Source of the DNA: Terebella lapidaria
Lineage: Eukaryota; Annelida; Polychaeta; Terebellida; Terebellidae
DNA: 64,000 bases
Reading direction: 5' to 3'
Assembly: GCA_949152475.1 (NCBI GenBank)
Contig: OX424566.1
Location: forward strand, 14,097,177 to 14,161,176
How positions within the stretch are numbered: the first letter of the stretch is position 1; every line of letters begins with the position of its first letter. Shown piece by piece: positions 8,801-19,100 of the stretch. A program made the position numbers and the translations under genes. The notes beneath the pieces were generated by a model. It made no database searches. It had not been told where the DNA came from and saw nothing but the letters and a program-made list of their open reading frames with translations.

Positions 8801-10300
8801 GCAGGCGCCGTGTGTACGTATCCAGTTCCCGGGGCGTCTATCAGTCTTTCAAAGTGACATCGCATAATGAGGGTTGGTATTGGTGTATATGCGGATGTTT
8901 ATATGCGTGTATTGCTGGCATGAAAAGTAAAAATACTAGTCTACTTCCTGCATGCGAGTCCCAAGAATTTTCAATTTAGCATGCTATATATTGCTAGACT
9001 CCTATAGTTGTTCTACGAAAAATTTTCTAGTCTTTTACACCGCGATTTCACGCGTGTAGATAGTATTTTTCCTGACCATGAAATAGTCGTTGGAAGTTAT
9101 CACGTATGTGTAGCATTTCCGTGAATCCGTAAACACGTACTCACCTCGGTGTTTAATAGCGGTGGAAAAAACTATCGCCAGCATGTACAGAATTCAGATT
9201 TCTATCTGTGCAACGCACAACCACACCACACATCGCCCCCATCAATTTCGAAAATTCAATATAATTCCATAACATCTATTTAATTTGGTATCTGCGAAAC
9301 AAATATCCTGCAAGGCATATTTTGTCAGGCACGCATGTGTAAACTATAACCTTATGAGGACTGTATCTGTGTGAAATTAATAGCACCCGTGGACAGAGAA
9401 TGTTGTGATTTTCTAAAACAGACGATACCCGAACAAGTATCAATTATAAAACTTTCCCGATAGTAGTAACTACGTCGATAACTACACCACCGCCTGTGTT
9501 GGCTGCCTCCGGGTATCACAGCGGTTACTGTGCCCCCCTGCATCTCAGTGCCGCGTGCATTCCTGCCCATTGACTGGCAGCTTATCTATACGTTCCCGGA
9601 AAAATTCCGCGCCTCCCCCACCCCCGGCACACTCAAACGCTTCTCTCCGCGGCAGACTATGCATGCACAACACTAGCCGTTGAATAGTTACGGATAAGTT
9701 CATACACACAACTCACGTGTAGTTGATATGAATACTTAATTAAAATCGCAGCTTATTTACTGTTTAGCACCTTAAAGAATAATGGTGTTATAAATTGCCT
9801 GGTGAATCAATGTAAAGCTTATTCGGGTAAACATACATGAGTATCTGTATATAGTTAAGTCAATGAAAAAACGTGTCCCTATGCGGAAACTAAAAAACAA
9901 AACTCTGATGGTAGAATGATGTATGAATATGACAATATTGTAGATGAGAAAGTATAGGAATGACAACGAAAACTGTCAGAATATAAAAAATATGGTTGAA
10001 TATATACTCGTGTTAAAAAAAAAGTCCACGGAATGGGTCTCATCGCACAGGAAAGACGGCTTACAATGTTATAATAAATTCGATATAATGTCGTAATGAG
10101 AGAGGCGGAAAATGGTCAAGCCGGGAAATATTCAGAGCGAATTGGAGCAGTTTTAGATCATTTAAATAACGTTGTATCTAAATGGAAATTCAAACGACCG
10201 GTAGAATGTGGAAAGAGGGGTAAAGATTATTAAAAAAAAGAATAAACAAATCAGTGAAGAATATATTTTATGAAAAGTTTATATCACGAGTATTTAGAAG
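8801..10300. other. no gene recognised
   Basis: The DNA changes from GC-rich to ordinary AT-rich composition. No coding frame with recognisable motifs, no integrase fragment and no obvious terminal repeat of the left-hand element was found. Confidence 0.4.
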
Positions 10301-10310
10301 CTAGCTAGCT

Positions 10311-10570
10311 AGCTCACTCGCGACCGACATGCCTCGTCCGAATCCTCTCACTGATTGGGCCCGAACTATACGGGTCAACCAATCAGGAAATGTTAATCGC
10401 TGATATGTGTCTGAACCGGGATTGGACGGTGGGGGGCGGAGTGTGGAGGTGGAGGGCGGCGTGTGGATATATAGACCTACCGGCCGTATTTTCGATCGAC
10501 ATTTTAACACTTCTTTAGGAGATTGGCAATAGCCAGAGTTATCCGGATTTGGGCGTAGATGACACAACAC
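10311..10570 (+). promoter_or_regulatory. promoter-like GC-rich patch without a gene
   Basis: It contains several CCAAT/ATTGG motifs (CTGATTGGG, ACCAATCAG, GGATTGGAC), a TGTCTGAAC string also present in the polymerase promoter, G-rich GC boxes and a TATATA-type element (GGATATATAG). The next ATGs open only very short frames. It may be a decayed or non-coding promoter. Confidence 0.35.
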
Positions 10571-11719
10571 TCTCGTTAAAATCCACATAGATCTGATGGA
10601 GAAGCCCTAGGTGAATGTATAGTCGGATTATTTTGGTATGAGTTAATTATTAATTGTTGTCAAAGGATAAAATAAAGATTGTGAGACTTTACATGCGTGC
10701 CGTTTAAGCCCGTATTGAAAAAAATTACTGACGGGTTGGTGCACGGTTACCAGTGGTTACGACTACGAGGATGCGTACTTGGCACGGGAGGGGCGGGGAT
10801 CCAGCTGCGCCTGTTACTTACTTCACGTTTTGAAGAATGAATGTATGGTGAATGTGCGACCGTTAGCTCCCGCACTTGGATGTCCCGTTACCAATAATCG
10901 ATCATTTCCACCCTCTATATAAAAATAGGATACAGTAGCACAAATATACATAGGCAGCGTAATTCCATTAAAGTCTGCCGAGATACGAAAAGCGGTACAA
11001 TACGAATGCATCTGCGAAGCATTTCTTAATCGACTGTCCAGGATATTTACAAGAAAGAAATAGTTTATTTCAAAAACTTAATACTTATATGATGAACTTC
11101 AAGTCTTTTAGTACTGACAAACAAATTAAAGTTATTTTAGACGTACAAACGGACTCATTAGATGACAAAGCTGATATAAACCCATTCCTATATGCACTTT
11201 CCAACTTTATTAAAAATATTATTTAAAAAGGATGGAAGCTCGGGGCAGAATAAAACGAACAAACATGGCCATCCACTGCGATCGTATTGTATTGTGCATT
11301 TCTAATGTATAGAAGTAGTAATGGATACACCTTTTTTTCATATATACTTTTGTTTATTATGCTAATATTATACATATAAGACAGTACCTTGCACCGTATC
11401 TACATTAAAATCAGCCGAAATACAAAAAGCGGTAGCTGAACAAACCCAAGTTCACGAAATGCGTCAAATGAAACTCTTTTGAAATAGCATTGGTGATGAA
11501 CGCCCGAAAAGTGCCGAAACGTGGGAGAAAAAAATGTGATTAAACATGCCGAGACAAATGCTCGAACGAAATTTCCACAAATCGGGGGTTTTTTTTAAAC
11601 GATAAAAATATTGGTTTTAAGCGGGAAACGACCCGAATATGTAACAAAGCGAAAAAAATAAGATAATTGCATGCATGCATGAGACCTTATTAAGCATACA
11701 GGATACTGGATACGCATGC
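10571..11719. other. no gene recognised
   Basis: This is AT-rich sequence. A phrase 'gccgagatacgaaaagcggta' (10978) has a near copy 'gccgaaatacaaaaagcggta' (11414), suggesting a small interspersed or duplicated repeat. No coding evidence was found. Confidence 0.35.
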
Positions 11720-11729
11720 GCAATAGCCT

Positions 11730-11820
11730 AATAACCACGCGCCTTACCTTTATTTGCATGCTAGATACCTTTATTTGCACGCACCTTACATTCGTTTGTA
11801 CGCAGGATACCTTTATAATG
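11730..11820. repeat. short degenerate repeats around TACCTTTATTTGCA
   Basis: Three to four imperfect copies of 'tacctttatttgca(t/c)g' with spacers, partly alternating with 'cgcaggata'. They lie directly upstream of the minisatellite at 11.94-12.5 kb. Confidence 0.5.
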
Positions 11821-11939
11821 AGCGCGAGTTTAGCGTATAAAAAACAGGTGGAGCGCCACCCGGCGACCGATAGCACAACGTTGACAGTCATACAAGATGG
11901 CCGCCAGTATAAAAAAACACATCATGACTATGGGTATGA

Positions 11940-12515
11940 CCAGTACGAGGTCATGATACACGACCTAGCATTAATTGGGTTCCTTATGACGACCCTAGCG
12001 AGTAAAAGACACTCGTTATGACACTCCTAGCATTTAACGGGTTCCTTATGATGGCCCTAGCGAGTATAGGGGCGAACGCTATGACACTCCTAGCATTTAA
12101 CGGGTTCCTTAAGACGCCCACAGCAAGTACTAGGTCCCCTTACGTTATGATACACAACCTAGCGTTTATTGGGTTCCTTATGACACCCCTAGCGAGTATA
12201 GGGGCAAACGCTATGACACTCCTAGCATTTAACGGGTTCCTTATGAGACCCCTAGCGAGTATAGGGCAAACGTTATGAGTATGAGGTTCCCTTACGTTAC
12301 GATACACAACCTAGCATTTATAGGGTTCCTTATGAGACCCCTAGCGAGTATATGGCGAACGCTATGACGCCACCTGGCGAGTCTAGGGGCAAACGCTATG
12401 ACGTCACCTAGCGACTATAGGACAAACGTTATGACGCCACCTGGTGAGTGCGGGGCAAACGTTATGACGCCATTGCGCCCCCTAGCGACTACCGTAGCGC
12501 CACCTGGCGGGTACC
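11940..12515. repeat. 66-bp minisatellite grading into about 33-bp units
   Basis: Units begin TATGACACTCCTAGCATTTA or TATGATACACAACCTAGC and end in GCGAGTATAGGGGCGAACGC. Full units are about 66 bp. The right-hand units from about 12360 shrink to about 33 bp ('tatgacgccacctggcgagt...'). The plus-strand frame through 12018-12278 is open because 66 bp is 22 codons. I consider that a by-product unless expression is shown. Confidence 0.8.
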
Positions 12516-12787
12516 TAGCTGGTACTACACTACTTTCAGTCTTTAAATTGCTGTAACTTTTGAACGGATTGTGATATTTACATGCCGTAAAGGCCATTTT
12601 GCTCAGATCAATGAGATCTTTCATATAAGATCACATAATATTTGCACTAAGCTAGTACTCTAATTCTTGGGGATATGTATACAACTGTATCTAGGTTGTT
12701 ATTTCGAATCTAGATACGAAATTTTCAATCAACGTTTATTTCCCACGTCAGAAAACAGCTTTTCATTTGCCAGTAAATTTACAATAC

Positions 12788-14911
12788 ACGTACCACCCCC
12801 TGTTCGCGGCACAGCGGTAAATCAATTCTTGACGTTATCGGTTTTAAATTCTTGGCGTTATGAGCGAAATTCTTGACGTTATGCGCGAAATTCTTGACGA
12901 TATACTTTTGTGTAGCCACAGAAAGAACAATTGAGTATGTTTAATAATGAAATAAACCTGATATGGAACAATTAATATCGTGATAGTTATGCGCACAGTA
13001 CACAGATACTATATATATCTTGATATGTAGTCCAACTGTGGATTCAAGCACCATTGTAAGTAATATACAATGGGCGTTCGATGGTTAACTCTTAATATTG
13101 TTCTCCAGCTCTCGAAAAGGCGCAAAAACCGGTCAATAAGTATATGCCATGACTATTTGATTCATCAGTAGTTTGTACAATGATGTTACATACGGAAAAA
13201 GTGGTTATTAATAGGGAAACCTACGCATCCCCAATTTTGCACGGCGTTAAATTATTGACGTTATGATTACACAAGTTAATCATTCTTGACGTTATATCAC
13301 AGAGAAGTTGACGATATTGGTTTTTATTGATTTAAAGAAAAAACATGTTTATAAAAGAAAGAAAAATGTAATAATAGTATTAAATATATTATTGATAAGT
13401 ATTTAATATATGTTGACGTTTAACCTGTTATAAGGCGTCATGGTGCTAGTATTCAATATATGTTGACGTTTAACCTGTTATAAAGCGTCATGGTGCTACA
13501 TAACAACCGTGTGCTCATTCCATGGCCTGGAAATTAATTATGTACGCAACAGAAATGTTTTTTTCCCAGCGTGAAGAAAGTCCTTTAGGGTATATGTGAT
13601 TGACCGATGGTCGTTGACATCACCCTATATGTATTTCTTTTTGTTTTCTGACGACTCTTTTAGATTCAGCATAGGCCTACATTGGTGTAGAATTCTCGAC
13701 ATTGCAATAAAAGCCGAGACATTCCGGTGATCTCATCCAATATACTGCTAATATTATGGTCTTAAATTTGGTGACAATTTAAGTGCTGTTTTAAATTAGT
13801 TTGCGGCTGGTATGCGACAATTTCTTTATGCATTCTCCTGTCAGTTATTTATTTCTGACCTCTACAAGTATGATCAATTTGCGTTATATAACTACGCCAA
13901 CAAAGTTACTACTAGAAATGTGTTGTATTGCAGCGATGGACAGTGATACATTGGTATTGAGCATGAATTTAGTAGGATGGTTTTTTTTAAAACAGACTTG
14001 CCGACGGCTACGAAAGCTCAGGGCCAAAAACCAGTACTGGCGGTCAGGCAGAGATAAGTAGACTTTGGGGGGAGATACTAGTAATTTTATTGAGGGTGTT
14101 CACAATTTGCCGTGTCATTTACTTTGATGTGACTGATCGTATGACGATCTATATGAACTGTATAGATATTGGTGTGGCGCTTTCGTATGGGAATAAACTG
14201 TGTAACCACGTTTTATGTTTTATATGACATCTTAAAATGTGTCAGGATGTTTATTTCTTGCATTTTGTAATACGTCATAAGTATTTCCAATTTTGTTTTT
14301 ACATATTTAGCATCGTATTTTATCTGCAAGAGGAAACCACTCTTTTATTCAATTTTACTATTTAATTAAATTGCAATCAGGCGTCAAAAATAACAACAAA
14401 AATTTCTAACATGGCTTTCAATAACGTCAAGCATGACGAACTAACGTCAATAATACCGAACTTATCATTGTTGGTGGAAAACGATTGACAGGTATGTTTA
14501 ATTTAACATCTGGGCTTTGAACCTTTCAATGCTTAATCATAAATGAGCTGCCAATATGCTAAAGCTCATTTCCAGTACATAGCGGGTTCATTGCATGGAA
14601 ATAAAATGCATTTAGTACATTCGGATAAGTGCAAGGCACGATCTTCAACTTTTTTTTACATCTCAGAGCGTGATTGGGATGCCATACTGCTTCGTCTAAC
14701 TCATAAATCGAATATATAGTCACCCTGTTACTAATTACCTGAACACAATTAGATAATTTAAGCTGAGATCGCGATAGAACAAAACATAAACAAAGATATC
14801 GTCAAGAATTTCGCACATAACGTCAAGAATATTGCGCATCACGTCAAGAATTTAGAACCGATAACGTAAAAAAATTTACTTACCGCTGTGCCGCGAACAG
14901 GGGGTGCGTAC
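12788..14911. mobile_element. non-autonomous DNA transposon with about 115-bp terminal inverted repeats
   Basis: The left end (12788-12902) and the reverse complement of the right end (14798-14911) are nearly identical. They share CCCCCTGTTCGCGGCACAGC at the tip, followed by three or four copies of 'attcttgacgttat(g)' as subterminal repeats. Further copies of the same motif lie inside (13245-13315). The flanks both show 'gtac' next to the tip, which may or may not be a target-site duplication. No transposase is visible inside. A short frame at 13.8-14.06 kb has no recognisable domain. Confidence 0.85.
13398..13497. repeat. 50-bp tandem duplication
   Basis: Two adjacent 50-bp copies (13398-13447 and 13448-13497) differ at two positions. 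Each contains GTTGACGTTTAACCTGTTAT. It lies inside the 12.8-14.9 kb element. Confidence 0.9.
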
Positions 14912-15408
14912 TTCATATACATCATATTCATCGATATCAACGTGAAGTCCGGGTCGAATGGGACCTAGCTGAACCCAGATATCACCAGCACATGTATGGG
15001 CGTTTGGAACGTAGCAGGAAGCCTGATATCATGAGACCCCATAGACATGGGGATCTGTAAACTTCAATGTACGGATGTCGACTACAACTAGATTGTTCCT
15101 GATCTGGAGCAACATGTACATGTATGGTGACACGGACCCCGGCACGAGGGTCTTCCATAGTCGTGACGCAAGTGATGATCCTCATTAATCTTTCGGGTAC
15201 CTACCTCATCTGGTACATCTCCAACTCTTGAACTGGTATATATTGGTTGTAAAAGGGAACCATAACTATACGTGTATATAAAGTATGTTCATCTCTATCC
15301 GTGAATGCTGTATATTACATGTAAACTCAATTCATTCCTAGATGATAATTGTACTTCGAAGTTGTCTGTGAAAAGTGAAGTTTCGAGTGCATTATCGTAT
15401 AGCAAACA
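14912..15408. other. no gene recognised
   Basis: A slightly GC-richer patch (14940-15200) contains a minus-strand frame of 67 codons with no recognisable motif. It could be a gene fragment. The remainder is AT-rich. Confidence 0.3.
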
Positions 15409-15690
15409 ATTAGCCCAAGAGCTAAGATAGGATACCGGACAATTTTGGTTTAAGTATTGTGCAGGTGACATATATTACATTGAGATTTACCAGTCAAGGT
15501 CATCTTTGTGGACTTCAATGTCACTATTAGGTGTGCTTTATATAACTTTCTATACGTGTATATTCATAATACAAACATATATAAGCTCTATCAACAAATA
15601 TTTTTATCTACTGAGGCCAATTCACTAATTTCAGGTCAGGCGAGCTTTTGAGGTCGTCTAAGGTCAAGTTCAAGGTCGCCAAAAGATGGT
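15409..15690 (+). repeat. interspersed repeat with AAGGTCA motifs, copy 1
   Basis: It begins 'ttagcccaagagctaagata' and contains 'ccagtcaaggtcatctttgt', 'ataagctctatcaaca' and 'aggtcaagttcaaggtcgcc'. The same landmarks in the same order occur at 46872-47135. Confidence 0.75.
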
Positions 15691-15780
15691 CGCAGCGCAG
15701 CAAAAAAACCAAAAACAAACTGAAAATTCAAAGTCTCTCAGATCACTTCTGAGATGTTCCAAAATAAATTTTGTAAATAA

Positions 15781-15815
15781 AGTTTTATGTATGGGGGTGG
15801 GGGGTGGGGGTGGTT
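15781..15815 (+). other. G-run cluster with quadruplex potential
   Basis: Runs of 5, 6 and 5 G separated by single T, followed by GG and, after a short spacer, GGG. This is a plausible G-quadruplex on the plus strand. Confidence 0.5.
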
Positions 15816-15963
15816 TCATGGGATACATGTAACTCTGTTAAGTCATTTCGATCATTCACACAAAAGCAGTCATATACGATATTTTATGAAAATATTGGCA
15901 CAGGCAAGGTACATTATTGAAGTTGCAACATGATCATAGCCATTCTGGGGGTTTGGGGATTCA

Positions 15964-16051
15964 GCAATGTTCAACCATAGACATAGAACAAAGATGTTCT
16001 ATGTCTATGATTCAACGAGAGCTCTATGAACGTGGTTCGTTGAACATTGCT
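15964..16051. repeat. nested perfect hairpin
   Basis: The inner stem is CATAGACATAGAACA / TGTTCTATGTCTATG (15 bp, 4-nt loop, 15976-16009). The outer arms GCAATGTTCAAC / GTTGAACATTGC (12 bp) lie at 15964-15975 and 16040-16051. It sits just upstream of the inferred first exon of MRPL35. Confidence 0.85.
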
Positions 16052-16114
16052 AAATGGTCCGTTTCTATTTTCGTCGGTGTTCACATACGACCTTGAACTT
16101 GGAATTCGCCGAAA

Positions 16115-19100
16115 ATGGCGATGAAACGATTTATTTGTGGGTCCATCAATGGTACACTGGATTTTATATATATATTTGATTGGATGATGAATAAGTAGCA
16201 TTTAATAGCAATAATACATTACATATATTCTACCAGCACTGACATTATTTGGTAGTATGTTGGTTGTCGGTCTACAGAACTGTTTATTGTCTATCTTTCA
16301 CCTATTATCGCCCAGCAACCCATGTTCAATCTGGCTGCCACTTACTATGCAAACGATGTATTGAATACACTGTATACGTCGCTGTGCCGAGTCAAGGGCT
16401 GGCGACTGGCCGGGAAAATTGAAAATCTAGATCGAGGTATTTGAGGCATATGAGCCATCCGTCCTAAATTCGCCGCATTGCATGCATGATTGCATGATTG
16501 CAAAATTCGCCAACTCAATATTATCAGAGCTCGGGAGCTTGGTTTGTGGAAAACAAACTGCTGGTACAAAGTTTGGATATCAGCGTATCGACAGATGATA
16601 AAATTGTGTTGTTTTATTTGCATTACAATGCTTGAATAAAGCACTGTTGGCGAATTTTGGAATGCGGCAGATTTAGGACGGATGGCTCGTATTTATCGTG
16701 CAGTGCATTCCAAAAACTGTACGGACTCTATTGCAGCTCCGGTGCAGCGACATCGTTGCAGACTTAGTTGGGTGATTTCTATGAGAAAATATAATGCAAA
16801 TGTCCATTTATTTCAACACACATTTCGTCGACTTTTTGTTGATATCTGACCATATCACACTGTGTGCATGAGCAGGTCAGAGGTCAGCTAAATATTTGCA
16901 TACTAGGTCGAGGTCACATTATCTGTCCATGCGCATGAACATGCACACATAATGTGACCTCAACCTAGTATGCAAATATTCAGTTGACCTCTGGACATGT
17001 GCATGCAAAGTAAACAAACAATTTCGTTCTCGGGCACGCGAAGGGCGGAGCCCGAGGAACGAAATGCCGTCTGTGTGGTCAAACTGCCATATAAGCGAAC
17101 GCAATCGATTCGGTTCATATTTCTCTCGAATAAATCATAAATCCACTAAGCACGCTGTCTTTGTTGCTTCACAACACTCACATGTATCCAAATACACTAC
17201 GATTCCCTCTGTAAGAACCGTTCAAACACACATTTCCACAGATTTAGTGCTGCGCATTCAAATATTCCCGGCTCGATCCCTGCCATTTTTGGGGAAACAC
17301 CCAGTGACGTCATCCGATGCACGTGGCCCGACATGATCTTGAAGGCCAAACAATACCATCGGACTATATTGAAGAATTCCAAGCGAAAGCGAAACGAAGC
17401 ATGTAGAAATCATGCACCTGATCAGAATCATGACGATTAGATTTTTGTCCCATTGTTTGACTGGGGTTGGGGGATATATGATATGCATGTTCTATTCATG
17501 TCGTGAAAGTACATGATTTTTTCCCCCATGGATAGGCCCTTACATGCATCCATAGCTATCCATGCACACACATAACCATATATAAACCATTGCATTGTCA
17601 TCGTCTTTAACAGTGTAGCCTATAAAACTATGGTCAATTGAAAAATTTATCATGTTTTCCAAAGAAGAAGTTTTGAAAGCTTATGGAGCAGTACAGAAGC
17701 AATTTGATTTTAATTTCACTTTGAAAACGGAGCAATTGAATGTAATTCTAAACTTAGTCAATGGCTCACATACTCTGGCAGTACTTCCAACTGGCTACGG
17801 GAAGTCGGAAATTTTCATTCTCGTACCACTCCTACTGAATGAACTACGACCTGGTAAAAAACATTTTGCTTTGGTAGTTGTCCCCATGATCAGCCTCATG
17901 AAGGACATTTGCGCGAAATTCCGTGCACGTGAGGTGCCAATCACCTATTTGAAGTCCACACAGGCATCAGATGACTTGAAGGACTTGCGTGCTGGGAAGT
18001 ATGCAATTATCTTGACAACCCCTGAGGCCATTGATGGGATAAAGTCATTTCGAGACGTTATTATAGAAGAGAAGCTGTATAGACAGGGGGTGTGCGTTTT
18101 GGCCTTCGATGAGGCACACCTTCTCGTGGATTGGTGAGTCAGGGGCTTGTCTTCGTCCAAACACATGGAACAGTTAATTCTCTTGCACATTAAATTGTTT
18201 AAATAGAATAGTACACTATCAAGGATTCATTTCATTTGTTTGTGGATGAGCACGTTTATATTTGTTCCTTTTTTTACTTATAGGGGTGACAAGTTTCGGT
18301 CAGCTTACAAAGCTATGGGGGAGCTTAGAAGTCATTTTGACTCAGCGCCCATTCTTCTGTCAACAGCAACTTGTACAAAAGCAGTGGAGACGAGGCTATG
18401 TGAAGTCATGTTTGTGGAGACAAGCGAACTTGAATCTGTTGTCCTCTTGCCAGATAGGTATTGTATTCCAAATTGACATGTCACGTCAAAAAATGCACAG
18501 TAACAATAATATGGATATACATAGACACACGTGAAACAAATGAAAACTTATGTCATGTCGTCTTCAATACATGCAATTTATATCATTTTAGGCCGAATAT
18601 CCACCTTTCCTTTCACAAGGATCACCCTTCTGAGATACAGGACACATTGGAGTGGTATTTGAACGAGATGGCTCGCGATGGTATAAAAACAAGAAAGGCA
18701 ATAATATACTGTCGGTTAGTGTGAAAAAACAACAAAATTATACATACGATATCAACATCACATGATTATGATGGGCAAACATTCCAGGGTATATTATCGT
18801 AAACATAATGGCAAACAAATGCCGAGGTAACGAATGACAGAAATTATCGTAAACATAATTGCAAACAATTGCCGAGGTAACGAATGACAGAAATAGAAAG
18901 TTAATCATATCATATATGAATTGCATAATATGTATATCCCACAGGAGTATCAGGCAAACGGCGCGCAGCTTCGGAATGCTTCTGTATGAAGCCCAAGCGG
19001 CTGCTTTCCACGAGGAAGAAATGTCATTCAAATCCAAACTGATAGCTGAATACCACGCTGAAGTGGAAGATGAAGCAAAAGAACACCTTCTCGGTGAATT

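Noticed and set aside
12018..12278. Genuine gene encoding a 22-residue repeat protein
   Set aside because: The frame is a consequence of the 66-bp period. Flanking units break the pattern and no promoter or splice evidence is seen.
8801..16100. Integrase or capsid genes of the left-hand element to the right of PolB
   Set aside because: I scanned both strands for integrase (DDE, HHCC) and jelly-roll-like frames and found none.
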